From Anastatus disparis (taxonomy: Eukaryota > Arthropoda > Insecta > Hymenoptera > Eupelmidae), in contig JAFFSR010000237.1 in assembly GCA_017163975.1 (NCBI GenBank), positions 1,054,001 to 1,118,000 on the forward strand: a DNA stretch of 64,000 nucleotides, written 5' to 3'. The stretch's first letter is position 1; each line of letters opens with the position of its first letter. The notes beneath the pieces were generated by a model. It made no database searches. It saw nothing but the letters and a program-made list of their open reading frames with translations, and had not been told where the DNA came from. Position numbers and translations under genes: made by a program. Positions 51,201 to 60,564 of this stretch are shown one piece after another.

Positions 51201-54200
51201 CCAAGAACCAGCGTCTTTCTATCGAATCACGAGCAAAAGAAGTACAATTCGCTGTTTCGTGATTACTTCGATTACAATTTACGCATGTTACTGAATATTT
51301 TTCACATGAAATGTTTTTATTTGCGTCGTTATTTTCACTGTGTGTGACGGAAAAGGTATTAGCAATTTTTACTGTACGTTTTTTGTCAGATGTATCTGTT
51401 TTATTAAATTTTTCCGGTTCTTCATCAAAAATTTTACCTACTATCGATCGCTCTGCTTCACGATATAAAAAGTCAGCCAGCTTTTCTAAATCAGTTTTAT
51501 CATCATTTATAACAGTAGATGCGTAATCATTGTAAGAATACTTTAAAGCTGAAGGTAATTTTTTAGCGATGTTTTGAATCAAATCTTGATTATATAAATA
51601 GCCTATAAGATTGCAAGAACGTAACGCGCCCGTCGCACTTTTTAACTTTGAAGCAAAGGAAGTTAATTTTATTTTTCCTGATTCTAAATCTGGCAAACCT
51701 TTTAAATCTGCGATGATCTTTTCAGCGAGTAGTTTTTTGCTACCGAAGTGCAATTCTAAGGTTCGCATAATTTCATTTACACCTTGATTTGCCGCTAATT
51801 GCGTGCTTACTGCCTCACGAGCTTCTCCCTTTAAAGATATAAAAAGACGGGCAACATTTTCACGGTCACTATAATCCCCAAGCTCTGTTGTTAAATCGAA
51901 AGTTTGTTTAAAATGCATCCATTCTAGAGCATTTCCGGAAAAGGAAGGTAAAGACTTTGCCGACGTCAGTCTATTAACAAGTCGCGAATTATTTTCATTA
52001 ATAGATGTATCACGAAAATTTACAAAGGTTGAATGAAGTACATTCGCGAGTCGCATTACCGGATCTATATTTTCAAATTCAGACGGTGCATAATTATTGC
52101 TTACATAAATATTTTCGCCTAGTTGCTGTGCATTTTCTTGAAGATGGCCCTTGGCGCGGGTCTTGTCAACAGTAGATATCATGGTAGAGTTGATGATGCG
52201 GTCATCGATGATTCTTGGCTGCGTGGTTCTAGATGTCTTTGATTGAGTGGGTTGAGTAGATTCATTGATGATGACGTTAGGAATCAAAACAGGTGGAGGA
52301 GAAATTAATGTATCTGCGTTGTCGTTAGTCTCGCTTGTTGTTGCTGCAGCTGCATCCTTTTGCGTTGAGATTTTTGCCCTTTCAGTAGAAGGAATTTCCT
52401 CTGCGTTGGTTTGTGTTGATGTAGAGCTTTTTTCGGTTTCTTTGCTCATGCGAGTCTTTTTAGGAAATCGAGGTTCTTTCTCTGTAGAGCTTGCAGATCT
52501 TTTTTTAGTTCTTTTTGGCGGCATGACACTTTTTTTTATTTGCCTTTTTAATTAAATTTTTAAATTCAAATACCCGTAATATTATTCCCGGGTTTCGGCA
52601 CCAAATTATAAAATACAGAAATAAGGCAATAGTTTTTTTTTGAATATTATTTTATATTACAACTTTATTTCAATTATTACATTAAAAAACTCGCAGATGT
52701 ACAATGGTCAAGCGCAAGAAAAAGAATAAAATTTTACGAAGATAATTAAAGAAATTTTGCGTAACATAGCAACGGTATAAACATTTATTTGGTTATAAAG
52801 TTTTAAATACAAAAGAGAAAGAAAGAGATGGAATTTGATTGTCAAATTTTTTCATTGATTTTTACTTTAACCTAGTGTGTATTTCGAACAGCTGGACGGC
52901 CCCGAGACATTACTCGTGCACGCTGTGATCTTCGCTACTTGAACTTTGTTCAATATTGAGATCATTACAACTTATTGCTTTGCGGCCATGGCTTTGCACT
53001 TGCCATGCCTCGAAATACACACCTTTTGTTATTTTTATGTATTTTTTTTTTAAACTTTAAATATTTATTGTTATTTGTTATTTTCTTTTACAATTTATTT
53101 TTTTATAAATTATTTATTTAAAATATTAAAATTCTTTCTCTTTCTCTCTTTACATTTTCAGTTCGTAACATGTTCTCTCTGAATTCAGAAAAGTCTTACA
53201 AAGAAAATTTTTTTGTTTTAATTTTAATAACAAAAGTAGCATGCATTCCCAGTATGTATGATTCTACAAACGATTAGTAGATTTCTCTTTGTCGGATAAA
53301 ATTTTAGTAAAGTAAATTTTTAGTTAGGAACGAGAATTCATTTCCGTTAGTTTAGCCGATTTATCTTATCATTGTTTTCATTAGATTTGAAGAATTTGGT
53401 GAATTTATAAAAAACTCATTAAATGAAAAATCATAAATTTATTAAAATGATTAGAGAAAACAAACTTACAACTGATTGCATCTATTCTTATGATAAAAAT
53501 TTTTCGATAAAATGAAATTTTAATTTTTTTCAATGCTAAGGTGAATCATGTTTTTTCTTAGACTACGTATATTACCAAGGAGTTTCAAATGTAATGATAA
53601 TTTTGATTGGAAGTGTCTTATCAGGTAACAATAGCACTGCAACAAAATATAACGATACTGAGATACTGTAACTCACTGAAATATATTTGACAATGATGTT
53701 TCGACAAGATCTCCAAAAATTTATAATTTCCTGTTCCTCATCAGTGACTTTTAATGAACATTCATATTCTTTAGTTTTCAGAAATAATTTTATCATATTT
53801 TTCCTAAGCAGAAAAATTGTTGAAATACCAAAAGAAACAAGGACGACAAAAAATAATTTTTTTATTACCTATTGATGATGAAAGTTGAAGTTCTCGTGGC
53901 TATTGACATAAAGGCACATAAATCAACAAGATACCTAAATTTATAAATAAAACATAAATTAACAATTTCATTTTATATAATTAAATTCTGAACTGCATTC
54001 TATCATAAAAAATTTCAATTAAAGAACCATACTAATTTACTTATACAAACATTAAAATAATAATATTTTTATTTTAGAATAATCATAAAATGTAATAATA
54101 AATACTCTGCCATATTTTCAGGCGTGTCGACAAACACCAGTCCCGCGAACATTAAAATACAGAAGATAATATTGAAGGCTAAGTTCACGTAGAGTTTGAT

Positions 54201-54329
54201 AGAACTGCGCATTGGCATCTGAAGACATTCTTTTGGCCACATACCGAGCACTTTTAAAATATGTTTCTTTGATTCAAAAAGTTCATTTATGTCCATTTCA
54301 TCGACTGTTGTAGCTTCAAAAACGCGCAA
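45202..54329 (-). CDS. Insect odorant receptor (7-transmembrane OR), with a retrotransposon in intron 3
   Basis: Ligand-gated ion channel subunit expected to pair with Orco in olfactory neuron membranes. Five exons join in perfect phase: 54106-54329, 53869-53934, 53576-53803, 45646-45946 and 45202-45531 (TAA), giving 382 residues, the normal OR length. Features in order: N-terminal ELFESKKHILKVLGMWP, TM1 (YVNLAFNIIFCILMFAGLV), TM2 region DLCAFMSIATRTSTF, then RKNMIKLFLK, TM3, the extracellular FETPW-YEIIY segment formed exactly across the exon 3/exon 4 junction, and the C-terminal OR signature (KPLKLSVGTFSTINLQCFSK, MKSVYSFIMLLR). Exon 1 may alternatively start at the Met at 54296 (371 residues). 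Donor 1 (GA|GTATTT) is weak but required by phase. Intron 3 is 7,629 bp because a BEL/Pao element lies in it; removed, it would be about 930 bp. No inactivating lesion was seen. Confidence 0.92.
46472..46476. repeat. Target-site duplication TGTTC, left
   Basis: TGTTC immediately before the left LTR, repeated at 53171-53175 right after the right LTR; a 5-bp duplication is normal for BEL/Pao. Confidence 0.88.
46477..47040 (-). repeat. 3' LTR of the BEL/Pao element
   Basis: On the minus strand it begins TGTTACGAACTG and ends CTGTATTTTATA. Same length as the 5' LTR. Confidence 0.95.
47041..47052 (-). other. Polypurine tract of the BEL/Pao element
   Basis: Minus-strand GAGGGGGAGTAT directly before the 3' LTR: the plus-strand DNA synthesis primer. 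Confidence 0.8.
47066..50952 (-). pseudogene. BEL/Pao pol (protease, reverse transcriptase, RNase H, integrase), broken
   Basis: Follows gag in the same frame after one TGA. Aspartic protease around LDDGSTITLID (about 50870). Reverse transcriptase about 50100-49600, with LRLVFDAAAK and catalytic YVDD near 49625. RNase H at about 49090-48830, with FCDAS, RLELQAALLG and LWSDS. Integrase zinc region (HSRYQHAN, CLICKLRRAKP), core Asp residues in GIDYFG and YSDNGTNF, Glu in AEIEHSINSRP, then the C-terminal DUF5641-like segment. Breaks seen: a frame change within a run of four C at 49444-49447, an in-frame TGA at 48441-48443, and a short deletion with frameshift at about 47625 just after NPPDAPHMG. 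The copy therefore cannot make full-length pol as read here; the first break is in a homopolymer and could be an assembly error. Confidence 0.9.
50950..50955 (-). other. gag/pol border stop in readthrough-prone context TGA CTA
   Basis: The gag frame stops at TGA, immediately followed by CTA, and the same frame continues without a stop into the protease. UGA-CUA is a known leaky termination context. BEL/Pao elements usually have one uninterrupted gag-pol frame, so this is either a programmed readthrough site or a nonsense mutation that happens to have this context. Confidence 0.5.
50953..52524 (-). CDS. gag: BEL/Pao gag, 523 aa, with three zinc knuckles
   Basis: Structural protein expected to form the retrotransposon particle and package its RNA. 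A basic, Ser/Thr-rich N-terminus (residues 1-120) precedes the capsid-like region containing FSGNALEWMHFKQTF (about 195-210), typical of BEL/Pao and related gag proteins (DUF1759). Cys/His knuckles follow near residues 411-475: CVNCNRSNHETANC, CFKCLKTGHTLIDC and CQTCARPHHTLLH. The ATG at 52524 is the first in frame after the primer site. The frame ends with TGA at 50953-50955 and remains open beyond it into pol. Intact, unlike pol. Confidence 0.93.
   Translation of the reverse strand: MPPKRTKKRSASSTEKEPRFPKKTRMSKETEKSSTSTQTNAEEIPSTERAKISTQKDAAAATTSETNDNADTLISPPPVLIPNVIINESTQPTQSKTSRTTQPRIIDDRIINSTMISTVDKTRAKGHLQENAQQLGENIYVSNNYAPSEFENIDPVMRLANVLHSTFVNFRDTSINENNSRLVNRLTSAKSLPSFSGNALEWMHFKQTFDLTTELGDYSDRENVARLFISLKGEAREAVSTQLAANQGVNEIMRTLELHFGSKKLLAEKIIADLKGLPDLESGKIKLTSFASKLKSATGALRSCNLIGYLYNQDLIQNIAKKLPSALKYSYNDYASTVINDDKTDLEKLADFLYREAERSIVGKIFDEEPEKFNKTDTSDKKRTVKIANTFSVTHSENNDANKNISCEKYSVTCVNCNRSNHETANCTSFARDSIERRWFLVKKFRLCFKCLKTGHTLIDCKEANCQTCARPHHTLLHEYNRKKFVKNNKSFSKENSSRKQDYNSKSNRTELNNEHVVLTTKL
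52586..52603 (-). other. Primer binding site complementary to tRNA-Phe
   Basis: Minus-strand TGGTGCCGAAACCCGGGA, three bases from the 5' LTR, is complementary over 18 bases to the 3' end of eukaryotic tRNA-Phe(GAA) including CCA. Confidence 0.85.
52607..53170 (-). repeat. 5' LTR of the BEL/Pao element
   Basis: 564 bp, five substitutions relative to the 3' LTR. It should carry the element promoter and drive gag-pol leftward. Confidence 0.95.
53171..53175. repeat. Target-site duplication TGTTC, right
   Basis: Partner of 46472-46476. Confidence 0.88.
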
Positions 54330-55625
54330 GTTAAAAGTGAAAACCGATACTAAATTTTAACAAACGTATTACATTTTTGTATTTTTATCAACAAATCATA
54401 TTGTTATACGAATCGTTTGGCTGTGATTGTATAACTATCAAAGGTCTTCTGAAAATGAGCAGCGAAGTTTTTCATTACTGATTCTTACAGTAAAGTTTTA
54501 ACAATTCTAAAAAGAATAGAAAATAAATCAAAAATTGTCCAGAGTTAAAAGTACTTTAATTGCTTTCTGCATAAAGAACTACTTCCGTAAAATGCATAAA
54601 ATGACTTATGCGTTAACATAATAAGGGCTATAGTTTTATAATTTTTTAAACAAAATGAAACATAGTTGCTATGGATGTAACATTACGCAAACAGTTCCGC
54701 ATCGTCTCATCGCACCCTCGGTATTAATAATTAATTAAAAATCTTAAATTCTCTGTGTGATGTCACAGTGTGACTCATACGAGTTTCTTCAAGTTTAGAA
54801 ACACATGGAAATTCTATTTTTAATTAAAAATATCGCTAAAGCTATTAAACTCTATAATTTTCCGAGGAAGGTATGAAACATTGTTTCCATAGAAGCACAT
54901 TGTGCCAACAGTCTTTTTCAAGCTTTTCTGATTAATTAATGATAAGGGTTGTGCATTGCGTTTTGCGCTTCCGGCATTAGTAATTAAAGCTACGGAACAA
55001 AACACACAACGTTGTTTTATAAGCAATTTTCTAGTCTTCAAATCTTATTGCAAAATCTAAAAGCACAATGTGAAACGAACACCAGAGAGAACAGAACGCA
55101 AAAGTTTATTAAATAATAAAATATCTGCACGGCAATACATGGGAGGTATTTAATAACGCGGTACAATAAACCATTCATGAACTAAAAGTTCTTTGATCTT
55201 ATTTAAAATTCATATGAATTTTAATTTATTTTTCGTTGTCTATAGAACTAACACTAAGTTACCGCTATAGCGTGCAGAACAAATAGTACAATGCAAAGTC
55301 GAAAATTTATAGAGTTTAGCGTTTTCTCCAGATTTTTTAAGTTACTTTTGCGATGTTGGCATGACATTTGGTCCTAAAAAATTTGAGGATCATAAATTAG
55401 AAGACTAAAGCTTAATTTTTAAGAAATCAAATAAATTATAGTTAAAAATAAAAAATATTCATGTGAATAAAATAATTTTAATTTGATAATATTGTTCTGT
55501 CCACAAACAGGTAATATTTTTTTACAACATAGGGAGTAAAAACGAAAATAGTTTTAAATCGTATGTAAATTGTGATAAACACACGATTTAAGGGATTTTT
55601 CATTTATTCCCGTGATGAATATGCG

Positions 55626-55715
55626 ATTTTTTTACGCAAACAGCGTACCGTAGGTACTTTACTGTTCGCTGGGAGGTATTAAAGTACCCACTGTACGCGT
55701 TCTGTGTAAAAAAGA
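55626..55715. repeat. 90-bp imperfect hairpin
   Basis: Left arm TTTTTTTACGCAAACAGCGT then ACCGTAGGTACTTTA; the right arm TAAAGTACCCACTGTACGCG then TTCTGTGTAAAAAA is its near-complement. Loop about CTGTTCGCTGGGAGGTAT. Similar in style to 22324-22438 but different in sequence. Confidence 0.85.
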
Positions 55716-55966
55716 TATTTTTATTTTAATTTTAACTTTATTAAAAGTAAATAAATTTAAAATAAAAAAAAATTGCACTACAACTCATAATTTTTATGTA
55801 ATCTATAAAGAAATATGTGAAATAAATTTTACATATTTTAACAAAATATTTAAATTATCAGTTGATTTTTATTTATTTGATTTCAGATATATTATTGAAA
55901 ATTAATCTATACTTTTAAATAGAATTGCTTACAATATGTAACTCATTAGTTTGCGTGAACTTATGA

Positions 55967-56272
55967 AGAAAGTGTATTGCATTATTTTCAGTTTTTTTTG
56001 CCTTTGGGATATTTTTTCTTACTCAAAATTATGAAATGAGCCATGTCCATTCGATCCAATGCTCAATTTTGTCAAAGTTATAACCAATTTTATTTGAGTT
56101 ATAAAGCTTTTTTAAACAATTTGCATCTACTTTATAGTCATACAGCTTTCGAATTAGTTATTGTAGAAGGTTTTTACTCGGAACATATTAAAATTGAGAT
56201 TAAAATCATTCAACTGAAAAAAAAAAATTTTTAAAAGCTCTAACTATTTAAAAGTTATAAGGGAAAAAAACA
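55967..56272. mobile_element. Half copy of the 580-bp inverted-repeat element
   Basis: Shares with 19841-20420 the order GTATTGCATT, GGGATATTTTTTCTTA, CCATTCGATCCAATGCTCAA, TTTATAGTCATACA and ATTGAGATTAAAA, but only one arm is present. Confidence 0.65.
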
Positions 56273-56519
56273 GCACATTTTAACCAGAGAAAAAGCTTTA
56301 ACAAATGTTATAATTAAGTTTTATGCATACCAAAAAAAAAGTAAGAATTTAATTTTAGTGAAAATACACTTTAGAAACCATTAAAACTTCTTAATATTTT
56401 ACCCACACAGCATAAAAGAATTTTTAAATAATTTCATGAAATATTACAAGTAATAATACGTTGAAAACATTTAAAAAGAACTTAAAAAGATAACTATATT
56501 CTTTTGAAAAGAATTTATG

Positions 56520-57530
56520 AAATAATACACAGGAAGATTATAAAGTCTTTACTAAAATATTACCAAAAAGGAAACGAAAGTTAAGGCATGAAATATTACA
56601 CGAATCCTTACTGAAAGGACTTTGAAAAGACTTCTTGAAAGGAAACAAGAAAGAACTCAGAAATCTTCCAACGATTAAAATCAGAAAATAATTTAGAAAG
56701 ATTTTTGGAATGATCTAAGTTATTCTTTCACCGAATAATTTCAAGATTCTTCCAAAAAGCTTTTATGAAATAATTCATGTAATATTTTGGTATAGTCTCA
56801 AGAAATCTTACATGAAATAATTTTGAAATCTTTTTGAAATAATTCATGAAATAACTTATGATGAGAATAAAAGTTATTACATAAATCCTTACTGAAAGGA
56901 CTTTGAAAAGACTTCTTGAAAGGAAACAAGAAAGAACTCAGAAATCTTTCGAAGGTTTCAGTCGTAAAATAATTCAGAAAGATTTTTGGAATAATCTAAG
57001 TTATTCTTTCACCGAATAATTTCAAGATTCTTCCAAAAAGCTTTTATGAAATAATTTATGTAATATTTTGGTAAAGTCTCAAGAAATCATACATGAAATA
57101 ATTTTGAAATCTTTTTGAAATATTTCATGAAATAACTTATGATGAGAATAAAAGTTATTACATAAATCCTTACTGAAAGGACTTTGAAAAGACTTCTTGA
57201 AAGGAAACAAGAAAGAACTCAGAAATCTTCCAACGATTAAAATCAGAAAATAATTTAGAAAGATTTTTGGAATAATCTAAGTTATTCTTTCACCGAATAA
57301 TTTCAAGATTCTTCCAAAAAGCTTTTATGAAATAATTCATGTAATATTTTGGTAAAGTCTCAAGAAAACATACATGAAATAATTTGGAAATCTTTTTGAA
57401 ATATTTCATGAAATAACTTATGACGAGAATAAAAGTTATTACATGAATCCTTACTGAATGGACTTTGAAAGGACTTTATGAAAGAAAACGTGAAATATAA
57501 CAGAATCATTTAGAAATATTTTCGGGATTA
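56520..57530. repeat. 281-bp tandem satellite, about 3.5 copies
   Basis: The landmark AATCCTTACTGAA recurs at about 56603, 56884, 57165 and 57446, exactly 281 bases apart. Units are highly similar (AAGGACTTTGAAAAGACTTC, CTTTCACCGAATAATTTCAA) and rich in GAAA/TTTC. The first and last units are partial and diverged. No long open frame. Confidence 0.93.
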
Positions 57531-57731
57531 GTTTATAATTTATCCGCTTGATGGCGGTATCTCTTACTCTCGCAAGCGGTAAGAGTGCTTCCGTTTCATA
57601 TATAAGGAAAATAAGAATCTTAAATGGAAACTATAAATTGTTATGCGTGCGATGTCTGTGATATGATAACTTCGATTTTAACCGCTGTAAAACTATGCGT
57701 AATTCTATGAATAATTATATCATCAGATCCG

Positions 57732-57807
<76 letters not shown>

Positions 57808-57808
57808 A
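57732..57808. repeat. TA then TG compound microsatellite
   Basis: About 26 TA units followed directly by about 12 TG units, lying between the two satellites. Confidence 0.95.
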
Positions 57809-57879
57809 TTAATTCTAAATTGATTCTTAAATAATACAGGAAAGAATAAAATTTCTAGAACTTTACACGTCTCTCAACT

Positions 57880-58450
57880 AAAGATAGATGAAAAGATTAA
57901 TGCATTATTACTAAAAGAATTCATGGATCCTTACAGAATTCTTTCATTGAAAGGATTCTGTAATAATTCTATGTCCGAGGTATATTTCTTTCAGAAATAA
58001 TACAATGAAATATTTTTAAAATTTTTTATATCATTCTTACAGAATACTTTCAATGAAAGATGTATGAAAAGATTTACGAATTATTACCAAAAGAATTCAT
58101 GGATCCTTACAGAATTCTTTCATTGAAAGGATTCGGTAATAATTCTATGTCCGAGGTATATTCCTTTTAGAAATAATACAATGAAATATTTCAAAAATAT
58201 TTCATATTATTCTTACAGAATCCTTTCAATGGAAGATGTATGAAAAGATTTACGAATTATTACCAAAAGAATTCATGGATCCTTACAGAATTCTTCCATT
58301 GAAAGGATTTTGAAATGTCTTGTGAATTCTTTATGAAATATTTTTATGTATTATTTTTAAAAGAATAATACCTCGGACATAGAATTATTTCAGAATCCTT
58401 TCAGTGAAATATTTCTGAAAGATTGTAGTCCTTTCATGAATCCTTTCAGA
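57880..58450. repeat. 176-bp tandem satellite, about 3 copies, with internal palindrome
   Basis: CATGGATCCTTACAGAATTC recurs with a 176-base period (GGATCC at 57925, 58101 and 58277). Each unit contains the near-palindrome TTACAGAATTCTTTCA / TGAAAGGATTCTGTAA. At 58365-58400 the CCTCGGACATAGAATTATT segment is the reverse complement of the unit, so the end of the array is inverted. Confidence 0.9.
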
Positions 58451-59356
58451 ATCCTTTCAAAGTCTTTTCATGCTGTATGGGTAATGACAAATTATTGATT
58501 AAAATAATAAAACATCTTTGAAATCTGAAAACAAAAAATCGGAATCTTAAGTTTTAAATCAATGGTTTAACAACAAAAAGTTAAACACCAACAAAGAGTC
58601 TATTGTAGACTTTAAATGTAAGAAAAAAATTAAAAGTAGAATTGAAAAAGAAACAAAAATTTTATTAAAAATTAAACTATTTATTTAAAAATTGAAATTA
58701 ATTAAAAAATAAATTTTAAGATAATGTCAGTATAATTGTAAAGATAAAAAGGGCAATGATATTTATATACGAAAATGGTAAAGTTTCGAAAGCAAAGTAA
58801 AAATTATGACCAGTACAAACACTTAAAAATACGCGAAATTCGTTCCCAGTGCATGCATTAATTTTTCTGCAAATTAGCAATAAATTTTATTGATTAACAT
58901 GGAATTTAGTGTTAATTAGCATGAAAATTAATGTTTTTACTGGAAAAAATTATTAAGTTGGTTCAATACTTCTCAATGCCAGTTGCAATTGTCCCATGGC
59001 GTTATCAGTTCCAGGCCCGAGTGGCCGACAACCATCTGGGGGGATGATGATTTGGATCGCGTGCAAGTGACAGGTGGAACTGTTCGTCAACCAAAGATGC
59101 AAACCCTCTCAAGACAACCTATTCCAACCTTCAAAATAATAACCACAAATGCGGTGAAATAGGCTGAGACAGATATAGGATATTTGGTATTAATCTTTAG
59201 TTTCCCGTAAACATACAAAATAAAACGGGTTATATTAAAAATTTTATTAAAATAACAGTTACAAAAAAGAAAAAGAATGAAAAATTTCCCATTAGAAACT
59301 CATAATTACTGGTAGTATCAAGTGTAAAAATCTGTGGTTTAAAGCATGATGATATG

Positions 59357-59545
59357 AAGTCGTCAGTGGCTCACTCGGTAGAGCGATACAATCGTATTCT
59401 CGAGGTTCCGAGTTCGAATCCCGCTCTCGACCAGTTGCTGCAAGTGCCGCTGTACTTTACATGCGCTTTGTTCACAAACACACTGACGATCTCCGTCGCC
59501 AATTAGCATAAAAATGATAGCATAAATACAGCGACGTTAAATAAA
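59357..59545 (+). mobile_element. tRNA-derived SINE, copy 7
   Basis: Starts AAGTCGTCAGTGGCTCACTC; A box TGGCTCACTCGGTAGAGC, B box GAGTTCGAATCCCG, tail with CGCTGTACTTTACATGCGCT and terminal ACAGCGACGTTAAATAAATT. Confidence 0.93.
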
Positions 59546-60564
59546 TTAAACATATTCAGTACCTTGCAGTATATCGCAGAGGAAAAGCGTGCGATGTAGC
59601 GATTTTTTTTGACAGAAACTAAAAAATTTCCATCTATAGCTAGTTTTTTATTTCATTTGATGTGATTCATAGAATTAAAATTCTTGTTCTTATTAATTAA
59701 ATACTTGTATTTATTATTAAATTTCATTTTTATAGTAAAAAAATGTTATGTTAATACTTACCTCGAACACGGGACAATTATTAACATGGAACCTTTTTTA
59801 ATAAATTCTCTCCCAAAAAAAATGTATTGATGATTTTTTTTAAATTCTTGCACTAAATCATGGCTAAAGTAAATCACTAGCATATACGATAGGCGGAGTA
59901 CTCAAAAAAATACGTAGATTAAAAAATAGAGATAGTTTTTTAAAAAGTATTAATACTAGCCCCGATCTCCTCTACTAAAATAACTCTGCTGAAAATACTT
60001 TATCGAAATTACATGAAAGTATTTAAAAATTATTGAATTTAATAAACTTGATAATTTTTTTAATAGGTTTCTCTTGGCGATTGAGTTTTAGTAATAATAA
60101 AATAAAACTAAAAAAATAAAAATTTACTTTTTAATGATTTCTAAAAAAAAGTATTAAATACACGATTATAAAAAAAATGTTTCATCCATACAATTATAAT
60201 TTGAAAATTAAATTAATCTGTTTATTGTTGGAAATAACAATATAGTACATGAACTGTTTTTAGTTATTTAATCATTTAATCAAGATGGCAAATTACTTTT
60301 TTATCAATATTTATTTTTTTATTATAAATGATTGTACTTTGTAAAAAAAAACCCAAAAAATAAAAATTCAGTTGTACCGCGCATGTTTACATGTGGTAAT
60401 GATTTATAACCTATAAATATATACACGAAGGTGGGCATGCGGTGCGGTGTATGGTCCATGTGCTTTTAACAAGATCATGAATAATTCAAGTGATTTATAT
60501 TTGTGACTAAAAAAAGAAATTTGTACATATAATTGATATTAATTTATAAATATAGTGAAGAAAA

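Larger units (their letters stand above)
46477..53170 (-). mobile_element. BEL/Pao LTR retrotransposon, 6,694 bp, full length but degenerate
   Basis: Two 564-bp LTRs enclose gag and pol on the minus strand in the order gag, protease, reverse transcriptase, RNase H, integrase, which is the BEL/Pao order. The polypurine tract GAGGGGGAGTAT adjoins the 3' LTR (47041-47052) and the primer site complementary to tRNA-Phe adjoins the 5' LTR. Flanked by TGTTC duplications. The LTRs differ at five positions by eye with no indels (about 99.1% identical), so insertion is recent. It has the same orientation as the host odorant receptor gene and lies wholly within intron 3. Pol has one internal in-frame stop and two frame breaks, plus an in-frame TGA at the gag-pol border. 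Confidence 0.95.
54330..60564. other. Intergenic region between odorant receptor and QTRT2
   Basis: No gene recognised. It holds a hairpin (55626-55715), a half copy of the inverted-repeat element (55967-56272), a 281-bp satellite (about 56520-57530), a TA/TG microsatellite, a 176-bp satellite (about 57880-58450) and SINE copy 7. A moderately GC-rich single-copy patch at about 58970-59100 (CCCATGGCGTTATCAG, CCCGAGTGGCCGACAAC) did not match any family I know. Confidence 0.6.

Noticed and set aside
52265..52555. Plus-strand open frame opposite gag
   Set aside because: Antisense of the Ser/Thr-rich gag N-terminus.
46477..53170. Endogenous retrovirus with env
   Set aside because: Nothing resembling env lies between the integrase end (47066) and the 3' LTR; it is a plain BEL/Pao retrotransposon.
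45202..53803. Two separate odorant receptor fragments, one on each side of the element
   Set aside because: The split codon and topology join exactly across the element and total length is normal, so one gene is the simpler reading.
14543..59545. tRNA genes suggested by A and B boxes at seven places
   Set aside because: Anticodon and acceptor stems do not pair, the same non-tRNA tail follows every copy, and anticodon sequence varies; they are SINEs.
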